Shown: piece after piece, positions 1-11,771 of the stretch | Numbering within the stretch: position 1 is the stretch's first letter | Layout: each line of letters starts with the position of its first letter | Source of the DNA: Salvator merianae | Taxonomy: Eukaryota > Chordata > Lepidosauria > Squamata > Teiidae | DNA length: 64,000 nt | Assembly: GCA_003586115.2 (NCBI GenBank) | Contig: QVOM02000034.1 | Span: 142,476,048-142,540,047, forward strand | Direction: 5' to 3' | Notes under the pieces: generated by a model | Databases searched by the model: none | Told to the model about the DNA's origin: nothing | Seen by the model: only the letters and a program-made list of their open reading frames with translations | Made by a program: the position numbers and the translations under genes

Positions 1-204
1 TGAAAAACAAGATGTTAAAATCCACACAGCCTGAAGAGGTTATGCCAAGAGCGGGCCTGGACCATGGTGATTGCATGCATGTCACCACACACCAGGAATG
101 TGCAGAAGTCGCACGTTGCATGCTCTTTTCGCATGCCTGGGGGTGGGATCCACTCCGAAGAGTGTTCCTTCTGCAGAGTGGTTAAAAAAAAAAAAAAAAG
201 ACAG

Positions 205-640
205 CATAAGAACATAAGAGGAGTCTTTCTGGATCAGGCCACGGCCCATCTAGTCCATCATTCTGTTTCACACAGTGGCCCACCAATTGCTTCTGGGCAT
301 TCTCAAGCAGAACATAAAGGCAAAACCTTCACCTGCTCTTGACTCCCCACAAATGGTTATACAGACATCCTGCCTATCTTTCTAACCTGAAGGCAGTACC
401 TAGGTATCTATTCTAGTAGTCATTGATACTCCTGACCTCCATGAATCTGTCCAATCCCTTCTTAAAGCTGTCCAGGCTGATGGCTGTCACCACCTCATCC
501 GGTAATAAATTCCACAGACCGACGACCCTCTGGGTGAAAAAATTCTTCCCCTTGTCAGTCCTAACTCTCCTACCCATCAGCTTCAGAGAGTGCCCCCTGG
601 TCCTAGTGTTGTGGTCCTTCGTTCATTCCAGAAAAGGCAG
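205..640 (-). mobile_element. 3' UTR of a CR1/L2-type LINE
   Basis: Read on the minus strand this is the common reptile LINE 3' region: a block equivalent to TTTTTTCACCCAGAGGGT, then GTGGTGACAGCCATCAGCC, then a terminal short repeat made of TTCTTATG units at the low-coordinate end (205-225). That order is typical of CR1-related 3' UTRs. A 16-base A run at 183-198 lies just beyond the end. No coding part of the LINE remains. I am sure of the retroelement origin, less so of the clade. Confidence 0.75.
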
Positions 641-1830
641 CATCCTTTGTTCATTCCAGCCTGGGCCTGTGACATGAAGTGTTGAAAATGGCTCACTTCT
701 GGGGCTGTTTCTGGCACTTTTCATCTTGGGCTATGATTGAAACTTTGATGCTGGGGAATGAAAATTCCCCAGCTTCAGTGTTTGCATGGGACAGGACATG
801 TAGCCCGTGCGCACAGCTCACTACCATACTCCTGAGTCAGAGAAAGTGCCCCAACCCAGGAATAGTCCTCTCCAGGTGTCTCACACTGCATATACAGATC
901 GTGCTAATACATGACCATTTTAATGTAGTCAGTTCCTCTTCCAAACATTAGTGAAGGCCTTGGCGGTTCATATGCCCCTGCACATACCTGGAACCCAGTA
1001 ATGACCCCAAACCAGCAAATAATTTCTCCTCCTTCCTCTGTGTCATTTTGAATAGGCCTGTGACATGATTGAATCATGTAGAGAGGCTAAGGACTGCAGG
1101 TGCTTTATACAGTGAATCTTGCCATTCTACAGAGCCTAGAACTAGGTAATATGCATATAAGTCCCATGGAAATTGATCAGGGAACTCACCTGCACTGTAG
1201 TCCATGCAATGGCCACTATTACTGCTATCTTTGTAAACAGAGGTGTGTTGCGCTTATGCACAATGCCATCAAGTGGGTTCAAAGAGCTTCAGTGTGTCTG
1301 TATGCTGATTCATCCTCAAACACAATGTGGCTTCACCCTGGAGGGCTGCAGTAATGGCAGCCGCCATGTGGACAATGATGCATGTGACTTCCCTGTTCAG
1401 TTTATGTGGGGATCACTTGCACATTATCTGACTGTAGACGTGGTAGGGGCCAGACTTGTTGCATGAAGCATCCAACACTCCATAGTCTCTCTAGATAATT
1501 GGGTGGTGCCAAATGGAGTTTAAATATTATTCTATTCATGCATCACCCTTTAGGACCACATCAGCTGCCTCATTCACAATTTGGGCCCACAATATCAGAA
1601 AAAGTATTCCTTTCCATATTGATATGTCCTGATATTATCAGCTGTGGAGGAGGCTCTGCTGAAATTTCCTGTGCTCTAAGGCTGACAGGTTTTGAACATA
1701 TGAACTGACCTTCTCAGTACTTGCTTCAAAGTTTTGGAATAATCTCTTCTTTGAAGTGAGTAAGGAACCATCATTACTTTTTGGTACCTATTTAAGATCC
1801 ACTTTTTTATTCAGGACTTTGAACACTTAA

Positions 1831-3604
1831 GGGCATGGTCCCACATCGCAAATTTAATCTGTATTAGAGGAGAACAAGGATTGAGTATGTATTCTGGTCG
1901 TTCCCACATTTGCACTATAACATGGACTCACTTCAGGCTTGCTTGTTCTCACACCTCATTTTTCTCATGCTCGGCATGTGGAAACTGTACATTTCTGTCT
2001 CCACCCCTCACCAAATTTCCCTCCCTCTGCAGTCAGTGATTGGTTGCAGTCCCAGCATTCAAATCTTGACTTCACAGGTCGATAAAGTCAAACTCAGCCC
2101 TCTGTATCTCCCTGCTGTCGTTTCAGAACATGGATTCCTTTGGTCACATTACTGGTCATTTGTTCTTTGCTCCTTCTCCCCCTTCAGCCTGTATCCACGC
2201 AAGCATAACTTCCACATCTATCACACAATAAAGCTTCTTAAAGGGGAGAACACAATTTCTGCTTCTGTACAATTACAGTTTTGCACAATTGTGCAATTTC
2301 AGAGTAGCAGAAAAACAGGGATATGTCTGTGAAAAGGGGGGAGCCTGTAGGGGGGATCCATTATCATGATAGTGAAGTTAATGGTTAGCAAATGTACTTT
2401 GCCTCACCTCCCCCGGAAACATTCTCAGCGGCATGTGTCCCATTATGTAGTTGTGTGGTGCTGATGGCAAAATTGATAACGATGTGTGTTATTTGTTGGG
2501 ATAAGAGGACTGCACCCCCAAACAGGTGCAACGGAGGCCTACACCAACCAGCATGCACCCTCACCCCTCAAAGTTCTTGAAGAAAGCTGTACTGTGCTGT
2601 TTGCACTAGAGCCGCTAAAGCACAGTGCGGATTTTGCGTAAAAGTACTCTTTTTTTGAAATACATAAACCATACATCTTATTCCCAAATGGGTGTGTTTA
2701 TATAGATAACCTTTGTTTATTACATTTTGGCTTCCCTCCTCTTCTTCAAAAAATTCTTCTAGATTTCTTGCTTCTTGCCCTCATGGTTTCCCTTCTTCTT
2801 CTGACTTTTCTTTCATCTTTATTATTTAAATTCAGTGATTAAAAGCTCATTCTATAATTCTTGTAAAAAGTCAGTAAAAAGTTTCCCTCTACTATACCTA
2901 GTAAACAAAATTCTGGTTTAAAAGGAAATGTTTTTAAAAGCCCTCTTTTAATGAAAGGAAACATTGTTTCACTTGTGCATTGCCAAAGGAAAATGGAGTA
3001 AACATAATGTCTTTATTGTAGGGACAGGAGAAAGGAAAATGTTGATATATTGTCCTTCTTGCAGAGATAGGAGATATGCGAGGAGGCATGCATTTTGAGA
3101 GTGGACTGTGGTGCCCAGCCAACTATAGAACAGGCTGTTGCCTAGGGTAAATGAAGGATAGTTTCCACTGCATCTTCACTTGTGTTAAAAATTCAAACAG
3201 TAAAAAAAAAAAAAAAAATTAGTTTGAAGACATGACAGTGGACAGCATGGCAGAAACCAGGCAATGTATGCCAGGTGCTGTTCTCTCTTCCCACCCCAGT
3301 TGTGACATTCTCACCCTCCTAAGTACAATGCCCACAACAAAGTTTGTCATTTGGTGGCAGGAAATGGGGATCCCTCCCTCTGCACACTTCAAAAAAGTAC
3401 AGTCCCCTCCCAAATAGTCTACTTGCACGTTTTCACATCGCAAAGTAAAACAGGCTGACAATCTGAATTGGGCTGAGAACTCATTTAATCTGAAGGCAAA
3501 GTAGTCCTGATTTTGGCAAAACTATGGAAAGGCAAAATCGTATTGGGCCAGCAGGAACTGAAGGTGGGCTGTAATCTGATTAAATGTCATGTTGGAATGT
3601 ATCC
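1831..3604 (+). mobile_element. Family D TIR element, copy 1 (about 1.77 kb)
   Basis: The left end starts GGGCATGGTCCCACATCGC straight after TTAA. The right end (about 3574-3604) reads as its rough inverted copy, GATTAAATGTCATGTTGG and then ATCC, followed by TAA. A second, partly homologous copy lies at 48021-49430; the matching blocks are about 1840-2100 with 48030-48290, and 3230-3500 with 49130-49400. Both copies contain a block reading ACATCGCAAA near each end in the same orientation. No transposase frame is visible, so it is probably a non-autonomous DNA transposon. A 3-bp TAA duplication would suit PIF/Harbinger. Right boundary and superfamily are inference. Confidence 0.55.
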
Positions 3605-4489
3605 TAAGATACCCTTCCTTCACTTTCTAGCATTCCTCTTTAGTGTTTGCTTTATTTGTTCGTTTTTAAAGCAGATTTGTTTTATATTCATGTCTTATGC
3701 TTTGAATTTGTTACTGCCTTGAGAATATGATGATTTTTTGAAATGAAGTAGTTGGGACAAAAGCCAGAGATGTCCACTTCAGGGAGAATTAAGTTATATC
3801 TGAGCCCCTTCTGCATGGCATTTTCAGGCAGAATTATGGTACCTCAAGGTGGGACAACCAGTTGCCTCTTCCTAGCAATGTTAAAACCCCACTCTTTTCG
3901 AGGCAAGAAAAATGCCTCAAATGATGAGCAGGATTTTGATTTCTGTGTTACCAGAAGCCACGTTCTTGCTTGCCTGTGTGTAGAGGCTTCTTCTATTTAC
4001 TTTATCTAGGACAAGAATGGAAGATACCATATCAGCCCAGTCCCCCTCTTTCAGCCAGTACAGTACAGATGAAAGAGTGCAGCATTCAGAGTGCAGCTCA
4101 GAGTTCTGAGCTAACATTTCTTTCTACAGATATTTTGCTACCAAACTAGGTAAATGTTCACCAACTCATCACCATCCAAGAAAGAACTTTTGCACTGGTT
4201 TGGTAGCAAAACATCTGCAGAAAGAAAATTCAAACCAGAGAATTCTGACAATGCAGCAAGCACCACAGTCTTGAACTACAGATATTCACCACCATTGTTG
4301 AAGAACGGAAGCGGAAGGGGAAGAAGAGAGCAGAACACTGTTTCTGTTTGCCTTTTGAACTTGCCCCTCTTTCGTTCTATGTTTGCTCATGAAAGCGAGG
4401 CTGCTGCTTTTCTTTTTGGACTTGAGGCAAATAAGAGATACCAAGAAAACACAGACAATATGGTAGTGTACACATGATCCTTTAGGACC

Positions 4490-4930
4490 TCACCAGCTAT
4501 CCTTGAAGAATGCTGTGTCACTCACCAGAGCAGATTCCTCTCATGGAATGCTCTTGCTAGATAGCAATGTCACTGGCCCGATCCTTGGAACCAAAACAGT
4601 GCCAGGCAATGCACCAATAGGGGACCACTTCAAAGTGGTCTCCCAAACATTCCCCCCAGTAGTACGGTTCAGCCGTCTGCTGTGTTAATGACTTGGATAC
4701 CCTATAGGTGCACAGATACTGGTACCATTTCACTAGGCTCCTAAAAAGGCCCTGGAAGTGGTGATTTCTGCATAGCTGGCTAAACTATCCCTGCTCAGTA
4801 GCTTGGGAGGTTGGGAACTTTCACGCCATGGCAGAGCAGGTGGTTTCTGGCACCTCCTGCTGGCCACTGCTCAAGTGATCCAGGCCAAGACAGGTCTCTG
4901 CATTACCTGCCAAGTCACATAGGGTGGAAA
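4490..4930 (+). mobile_element. Family C MITE, copy at 4.5 kb
   Basis: Shares ordered blocks with 9370-9760: a hairpin followed by TCCCAA and CATTCC, then a block around ACCATTTCACTAGGCTC, and then GGCAGAGCAGGTGGTTTCTGG. The hairpin at 4623-4640 is perfect: GACCACTT, two bases, AAGTGGTC. No coding capacity. Outer ends are uncertain because I could not find convincing terminal repeats. Confidence 0.5.
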
Positions 4931-4949
4931 CAGCCTATGTCTCCTCATC

Positions 4950-6100
4950 AGCTATTAATTACCTTTGCTGATTTTATTTAGCATAGCCATTTTATTATGT
5001 GTATTCAATACTCCAAGAGGCAGAATAGCTGCAGAGGGTTACAAGTTCAGTTCCTAGCATTTCCCAAAAGAAGTTATAGCAAACCACTTCTGAATCTTTG
5101 CCAAGAGAACTGTTGGATGAGTCCATGTAGTCACCAGCCAAAAAGAGCAAGACAGAATTCACCTGGAATGCAGGCAGGATCTGCAGCAGAAATTTGGAAG
5201 GAATCTGACTGTCCAGAGATCTTTATGGCAACTTTAAAATCTTTCTGAACATAAATTCTTTATTCAACCATATTTAGTTAGTGCTTTGTTTAATTCTTCT
5301 ATGAGGAGGCTGTAAAAAATCCTGTGCCTCTTCTGAGTTTTCAAAAATACCGTGAGGCAGTTAGATTAAGTGTTTTTCTTTAATATACCAAAGTCATCAT
5401 GAAAATTGTTCAATTTTATAACATTTTTTTAATATTGTCCTACTGTTTAATATATGTTAATGTTGAATGTGTGCAAAGATTGACTTCCTTTCTATTTAGT
5501 GTTTTAATAGCATATTTTATTTTATGCTTAAATGCATGTGTGGGTTGCACATTTAGAATTATTCATTAGAGAAGCATCCCTCAGCAAGGGCTACTTAAAA
5601 ACTAATTTGACGTTGCATGACTTTGCAAATCTGTAGTATGAAACTAACAATTGGGCTTTTAAAAAATCTTACATTCAAGAAAGGCATAGTTATCTTCTTT
5701 GTTAACTCATTCAGATATGTAATAGGCTGGCACTGAAATTGACTGTTTTGTATAACTAGCAAATAGGTTTTTTTTTACTGAACATTGTTGGTGGTTGCTT
5801 TATTCTAGTTGAAAATTTGCTAATACTGAAAACCATTTCAATTGATACAAAATAGAAAAGGTTTCTAAGACTCCTGGATTTTTTTTTTTTTAAAGTGATT
5901 TCTGATTATCTTTTTAAAAAACTGGCTGTTAATGTGCTAATTGAAAAACCACTTGGGAAACTGAGTGGGGTTAATATTCTTTTGATGCATATAATATAGC
6001 TAGATTTCAATAATATCTCAGCAATTGTGGATAAAGCTAATTATCTTATGTGCAACTTTTCAGTTTTAAAGTAAAATTTGTCATGTGTTGAGTGTAAATG
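4950..6100. other. AT-rich intronic stretch, no recognised repeat
   Basis: About 1.1 kb, strongly A+T rich, with short T runs at 5768-5777 and 5879-5891. It has no microsatellite, no LINE or MITE block that I recognise, and no long open frame with splice sites. It may be unique intron sequence. Confidence 0.4.
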
Positions 6101-6109
6101 CTTCTGTAT

Positions 6110-6600
6110 TCATTGTTAGTGCAAATATGCATCTGCACTGGGCTGCTGAACCAGGCCAGCAACCCGTGGAGAATGCTGTGTCCACACGGTGGATCATTTT
6201 ACCAGAAGACCATGCCTCCCATTAGAATGTCACATCTGCATGGGATGCGGTGTTGGAGTAGCCCTGGGGAGAAAATGATACTGGAGCCTACTCCAATGGA
6301 AGACCATTTTGAAGCAAGCCCCTGGGAGTTCCTTTGCAGTAGACCAACTCAGCAATCATGTGTGGATAGCAGGGAGCTGCTGAGTTAGTCCACTGGGTGT
6401 CAGGAGAAAAGGCCTTGGAAGTGCTCCACTTCTGGATCAAATGATCTAGCCCAAAAAGCTCTGGCTGGCAACTTTGTTCCCCACTTCTGAAGTTGGGCTG
6501 CCTGGGCCACTGCAATGTGAATATCCCTTGGCTCATGCCATCAGCAGCACCTTTGATCTTGGGCTAGATTATTTGATCCTGCCGAAGATTGGACCTGCAC
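6110..6600 (+). mobile_element. Family C-like MITE, copy at 6.1 kb
   Basis: Carries the family C order in diverged form: GAATGCTGTGTCCACACGG near the left (compare GAATGCTGTGTCACTCACC at 4509), a block with TTGGAGTA at about 6253 paired with TACTCCAA at about 6290, then GACCATTTTGAAGC and CTGGGAGTTCC. No frame of interest. Ends are approximate. Confidence 0.45.
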
Positions 6601-6639
6601 AGCACAAGATAGCACACACATGCAGACAGAGGTGCACAC

Positions 6640-6920
6640 AAACCTGAAAATCTCTGTTTGGTTCTCATTGAACCAAACTTTTAAGTGGTTTGATTAAACC
6701 TTTTTCAACAGATTCAAACTGAACATCAAACCAATTCAGGAAAAAAGTCCATTTGTGAACCATTTGCTTTTGTGGACACCACACCTGGTTTGGTTCAATT
6801 TCAACTGACTCCCCCCTCCCAATGAATTGGTGTGTGTGTTTGAAGATAAACCTTTTATACCTCCCCCAGTTGAATTGGACCGGTTCAATTTAGAACTGGT
6901 TTGGCACATCTGTACCAGTA
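6640..6920. repeat. Motif-rich repeat with TTGGTTC/GAACCAA and GGTTTG/CAAACC words
   Basis: Short words such as TTGGTTC, GAACCAAAC, GGTTTGAT and CGGTTCAATT recur in both orientations over about 280 bp, so the stretch can fold extensively. I do not recognise a coding part. It may be a degenerate DNA transposon end. Confidence 0.35.
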
Positions 6921-7334
6921 GATCCTGCCTTACTGTCTCACTTAGGATTTGCTGTACCTATTCTAATCCCTGGTACTACTCCTTTTTACCTATCTTGCTC
7001 TTTATCCAAACAGCCACAATAGTCACTAGTCACCCTGTCTTTAGCAATTAGCAATTTAACAAGGAAATGTTTTTTGTTTTGTTTTTTACCACAACTGGGG
7101 AAAAGATCCACCTGATGAACAGCTACCTGTCACATAGATGATGAAGCTCTGGTGGAAATAGAAAAGACTTTTACATGAATAATAAAACCTTCAGTGAATC
7201 CCCACCCCCCAACTAGTGTGAAACAAGAGTATACAGAACTAACATGCCATTATCTGTATCACAGAATTACTCAGGACAAAACAGTTCAAGGAAAATGTTG
7301 AAGTTTTTGTTTTGATTTTTAAAGAAAACATACC

Positions 7335-7583
7335 AGTCTTCTTGCGAGTCAGGAAGACAGTCTGACCAACTTGCACAGGGCTGAATGTGTCTAGAGTATG
7401 AGATAGGATGGCTGAGATACCTCAGTTGTGGCGAACTCCTGATTGACTGCATGGGCAGCTCTATGCAGTTTTCGTGGCAGAGATACAGAAGTGATTTGCC
7501 ATTTTCTAGTTCTGGGGAGAGACTGGGGATTGAACTGGTGACCCTCTGCTTTCCAGGCCTACCACTGAGCTACAACCACTCAA
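7335..7583 (-). mobile_element. tRNA-derived SINE (Sauria-SINE-like)
   Basis: On the minus strand the element begins near 7583 with a pol III A box, TAGCTCAGTGGTAG (complement of 7559-7572), and a B box, GGTCACCAGTTCAATCC (complement of 7527-7543). A body follows with ATGGCAAATCACTTCTGTA, TGCCACGAAAAC and GTTCGCCACAACTGAGG. A tRNA-like head with a TGCCACGAAAAC body is what squamate Sauria SINEs show. The 3' tail is not clearly preserved. It is not a tRNA gene: the cloverleaf cannot be completed beyond the boxes. Confidence 0.7.
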
Positions 7584-8204
7584 ATGTGCTTATAAACCTG
7601 GCATCCTGCTGGTACTGCAGTGAGACCAGCACAATGTCACTTTGGGCCAATAGTGGCGTATCACCTTCCAAATTTGCATTAAAGCTAGGGTGGGTTTTCT
7701 GCACTGTCTTTTAAGTGCCAGCATGTTGGAGAGGATCAGGAGTCTTGCAAGCACTTCTTTGACCCAGCACTGGATTGAATGTCTGGGAGGTTGTTAGGTG
7801 TGCAGAAGTAACAAAATAAAGGGGCCAGCTCAGTGAGCTCTGGGAAGTTCAGTCTGGTGCTGTGTCAAAGCTGGTCTGGTGGCCCAAATTACAGAAATTG
7901 CCAGCATTCTTTATAGAGCCACCATTTTCCTTGTGATGTAGAGGCATCCTTAGATTACCATTCTGGCTGTGCCAAAGAAGTTTTATGTATCTCCTCTGAC
8001 TCCGTTTAATTCCGTCTGCTGATTTCTGCTTTTCAAAACTTAATAATAATTGCATACTTTAATGTATAAAAAGATAAAAATGCTCTCTTGTTGACCTTAA
8101 AAAAACACTTCAAATGAGAAGAAATGGAGTACTTTATATGTAAGAAATGTGTCCTTATGAGCTATGTCTGACCTAAGGGTTCCTCTCAAAACTGACCACT
8201 CATC

Positions 8205-9300
8205 TGCAACCTTCAAATTAATTAATTAATTTTGTTTATTTACATTTATAGTCCACCCTCTACCACATAGTTTCAGGGTGGATTATCACATATTTAAACC
8301 CAATACAAAGGAAGTTAGAACTAGAGCTATGACAGATTAAAATCAGAAATAAAACAGAAGTAAAATTAAAATTATACTGCTCAGGAAGGAAGATTAGACT
8401 ATAGTACTAATTTAACTGAAGGCTGTGTAAAGAACATGTCCTCAACAAGCATCTAAATGTGTATAGTGAAGGTGTGTGATGCACCAGCCCCATAATCTGG
8501 GAGCTATCATCGAGAAGGCTCTCTCACAGGCCTCCACCCCTTTAACTTCTGAGAGTGGTAGCATAACAAAGCAGACCTTAGCTGATGAGCAGGTCTGAAG
8601 GAGAGGAGGCATCTCATTAGATATTTAGATCCCAGGCCATCTAGGGCATAAGTAAATGTCAGGCTCAGTAGTGAATTGGCAACCAGTGTGGTTCTATAAC
8701 AAGCATTGTAATATGACTCTGGACAGCAGCTTTCAAACCATCTTCAAGGGCAGCCCCAAGTAAAGTGCATTGCAGTAGTCCAATCTGGATGTTACTAGGA
8801 CATGGATTACTGTAGGCCTTCATGGACCCAAGACCATCTAGCACTCAGCACATCCATCTTGTCTGGATTCAGCTTCACTTTATTGGCCTCCATCCATCCC
8901 ACTTCTAACTCCAAATACCTATCAAGCACTTCAACTGCCACCCCTGATTCAGATGGCATAGAGAGATAGAGCTGGGAGTCATCTACAGACTGATGACCAC
9001 ATAAGTCTAAATCTATTGGAGACTTCTCCCAGAGGTTCCATGTAGATTTTAAGAGGATGGGGATAAGATCAATCCCTGAGACATGCCACATATTAGTTCC
9101 CAGGAAATCAAGCAAGAATCTCCCAAGACTTCTCGTTGGCATCAACCTGGGACTTGTAGCAGACAATTCCTGAATGAGACTGACTTTGCCCTAATCTTCC
9201 TCCTTCACCAACTGAATGTTTGTTTGGTTTCACTGAGCCAATACAGAAGGGCTTTTTTCCTTTTAAATCATCTTCTAGCAATCTCCTTCTCATTAAAAGA
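8205..9300 (-). mobile_element. L2-clade LINE, 5'-truncated: end of reverse transcriptase and 3' tail
   Basis: The minus-strand frame at 8807-9166 contains VDDSQLYLSMPSESG and later EANKVKLNPDKMDVL. These match the L2 reverse-transcriptase region around YADDTQLYLSF and NKLKLNPDKTEVL. The catalytic pair DD is kept but the preceding YA is changed. The 3' end lies at 8205-8290, a tail region beside an (AATT)n run. Stops and frame breaks make it a dead copy. Confidence 0.75.
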
Positions 9301-9369
9301 CAAGTCCATCAATGAATACCAATAGTGTCCTGTACACCTGACAATAGAATGTTTCTAGCCAAATCTGTA

Positions 9370-9760
9370 TAACCAATGTGCCAGCAACACATCATTTACA
9401 CTCCTAGACAGCATTTGCACAGTCACCAGAAACCAGGAACTGAAAATGGTACCATGGAGTGGGCTAAGGACAGACTGTTTTAAAGCAGTCTCCCAAGCAT
9501 TCCTGGGGGTAGACCAGTCCAGCTAGTGTGTGGAGCCCAGTGCCATATCACCAGGCTCATAGAAATGACCCAGAAAATGGGGTTATTCTGCATGCCCAGT
9601 GAAAATGACCCTGTCTGACAACTTTAGAGGCTGGTAACATTCACTCCCGGCCTCCAAAGTTGGTTCAGAATGGATCACGGCAGAGCAGATAGCTCTTGGC
9701 ACATGCTGTTGGCAACTGCTCTAGTCTTGATGTGGATTGCTCGGTATGGGTCGAGTCCAG
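9370..9760 (+). mobile_element. Family C MITE, copy at 9.4 kb
   Basis: Aligns block by block with the copy at 4490-4930. The hairpin at 9473-9490 (GACTGTTT, two bases, AAGCAGTC) sits in the same place and is followed by the same TCCCAA and CATTCC. Next come CCCAGTGCCATATCACCAGG and GGCAGAGCAGATAGCTCTTGG. No coding content. Ends are approximate. Confidence 0.55.
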
Positions 9761-10024
9761 CTTCTGTGGCATGCAACATTGCACACCATGTAGAAGTTGC
9801 CTTAAAGTCCTAAGGTTAGAAAAAATAATAAAAAAAGGATACCCAGGCCAACTTTTTGCCAAATCCGCAAAAATAAATATGAGTAGAGTTGGCAGTTGAG
9901 ATAAAGAAGATTGGTAAAAATAAAATAAAATGGAGAAACGCTATGGCTTGGATTGGTATCTTGATTTTAGTGCCATTATTTTATTTCTCTTTGTCTGGAT
10001 TTTGACGTTTTGTATCACCCCCCA

Positions 10025-10170
10025 AAATCATTTATTTATTATTTATTTAAAATATTTATATATGGCTTCCTATTAAAATATAATCTCAAAGCAGTTTATA
10101 AAACATGGAGAATAAAAACTACTAAAATTGTAATAGTTACATAAAATGTGAGTTATCATAAAGGAACTCA
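10025..10170 (-). mobile_element. LINE 3' tail (L2-like)
   Basis: On the minus strand it reads through a stretch complementary to AATCTCAAAGCAGTTTATAA and ends in AAATAAATAATAAATAAATG, the usual end of reptile L2-type 3' UTRs. Only the last 150 bases remain. Confidence 0.5.
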
Positions 10171-11270
10171 GTAATACTGTGATGCAAATTTCTTACAGCA
10201 GTTCTGGAGTACACACCTTTTTTCCCCAAGTTTTCCTCTATCCAGGTGCATAGATATAGCTGGTTTAGTTTTTATTTTTTCCCACTCAAGTTATTATTCG
10301 CATATGATTGCCTCTCTGCTTTGCGTTCCCTGCAGGGCAGCCATGACCAATAATCCGCAAAGGCCACTCCTGTCTACTTCCACAGTTGTTCCTGATACCA
10401 TGAAGCCCTTTGTAGCCTGCACTGTTTTCTACCCACTCAAAGATTCTTCTGACAAGTTGACAGACTCTCCTGTTGTCTATTAGCATAAAAGGTGCATTGC
10501 ATCTCTTAGCAAACTGCTGCTCTCCAAACATTTTCCGCTCTGTCACCATTCCTAGCCAGCTCTCCCAGTTACTTTACACTGTAACCCAGTGTTGAGAAGT
10601 TGCTCTTGCAAAGAAGTGTGCAATGTATCTGGGTATAATATTGCACTGAAAGAATTCTGTCTCAAGAATGAGGAGTAGGTGTAAAGGTGCCATTTGAAAT
10701 CACACTGTTAATTCCTACACAAGGGAAAAAAAAAGACAATTTAAAAAGCAAGCCTGTACTATTGAGATGTCATAATTACAGAGGATGAGCTCAGAGTCTT
10801 TGTGGAATCAACTAATTCACAAAGGAGATCCAGAAAGGAGCCGTAGATTGTTCAGTCTGCATTGTCTGTTTCCCAAAGCAACTGTTGATTACAGGGTTTA
10901 TAGGTGGGAAAATGGTATTATAAATTTATTTTCTTAAGATAATTAGAGGTCAAACAGATTTTCTTTCTCCCCCTCCCTGTTATAAAAGAAGTCAGATAGT
11001 TGCTTTTTTCCCTCTCATTTTGGCTTTATCCAAGCCATTTTCCCCCTACGTTCCTTTGGGTTTCCTGGTTGCCCCGGAGACAGCTGCATTATCTTGGCCC
11101 TCTGGAGCACTGGCAGGAACTGATGTTTCTGAACCAGCTCCTCTGTATTTACATTTCAGATTGTGTTGGTTCTACCAGTATTGAATTCCTTCAAGTATAA
11201 ATAATATGACATATTGTTATCAAAAACAGCAGATGTTACCCTAACAAGCATATTTTCCTGGTTGGAACAG

Positions 11271-11534
11271 GGCGAAGCAGAAAGCGAGACAAGTGCCAGA
11301 ATACAGAAGTATATCCTCAAGTTGAAGCAGAACCATGTCCTTGCACAATATTTACCTCCAGGCCCTATGGAAATTGGTCGGAATGCGTCATTTCTGTAGG
11401 AAAAACGGAGCTGCAGTTAGAGCTGACATTTCATGGACGTGCCAAAGAATGTGGGGAAGGCGTGCGCTTCCGAGCCCTTGCCTGCTACGATAAGACCGGC
11501 AGACTTGTGGAACCATCTCACTGCAACCATTCAG
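11271..11534 (+). CDS. THSD7B: THSD7B exon A, thrombospondin type-1 repeat segment (partial CDS)
   Basis: Internal coding exon of 264 bp, seen between an AG acceptor (ending at 11270) and a GTAAGA donor at 11535. It opens two bases into a codon and closes one base into the next, with 87 full codons and no stop. The peptide includes CQNTEVYPQVEAEPCPC, then YGNWSECV, CGEGVRFRALACYD and SHCNHS. This cysteine spacing, with a long stretch between the WSEC and CGEG parts, is what THSD7-family repeats show where the usual CSxxCG core is altered. Two N-glycosylation sequons are visible (NWS, NHS). The family consists of large extracellular, single-pass membrane proteins. I prefer THSD7B to THSD7A because the adjoining exon B matches remembered THSD7B better. 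The polypyrimidine tract before the acceptor is weak. Start and end of the gene lie outside the window. Confidence 0.85.
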
Positions 11535-11771
11535 GTAAGACAGCGTGCTGTGTATGTAAACAACTCGTCCTCAGAGTCAGCCGTTTGTTATGTGCACTCT
11601 GCTACCTCTTCACTTGCTGTAAAAAAAAAAAAAAATAGCTGCTTTAGTAAAGCCCATAATGGAACCCATGAAAAGTAATTATTATTTTGTGAATTTCATT
11701 TAATATGCCGGTAAGCAATAAAAGGAGCACAGGTCCTTAGAAAACACCTAATGGTACAGAAGCTACACATT

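Larger units (their letters stand above)
1..11270 (+). other. THSD7B: Intron of THSD7B upstream of exon A (3' part)
   Basis: No stretch here shows a thrombospondin-like frame with splice sites. The segment carries the retrotransposon and MITE pieces listed separately. Between them, 641-1830, 3605-4500, 7590-8205 and 10180-11270 hold sequence that I cannot assign. The acceptor ending at 11270 closes it. Confidence 0.75.

Noticed and set aside
4154..4477. 107-codon open frame beginning MFTNSSPSKK
   Set aside because: No recognisable domain, no splice or promoter context, and such lengths occur by chance in 64 kb. Not called as a gene.
7527..7572. tRNA gene on the minus strand
   Set aside because: A and B boxes are present but no acceptor stem or complete cloverleaf; the SINE body follows directly.
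8807..9166. 119-codon minus-strand frame as a host gene
   Set aside because: The residues match the L2 reverse transcriptase around YADD; it is LINE debris.
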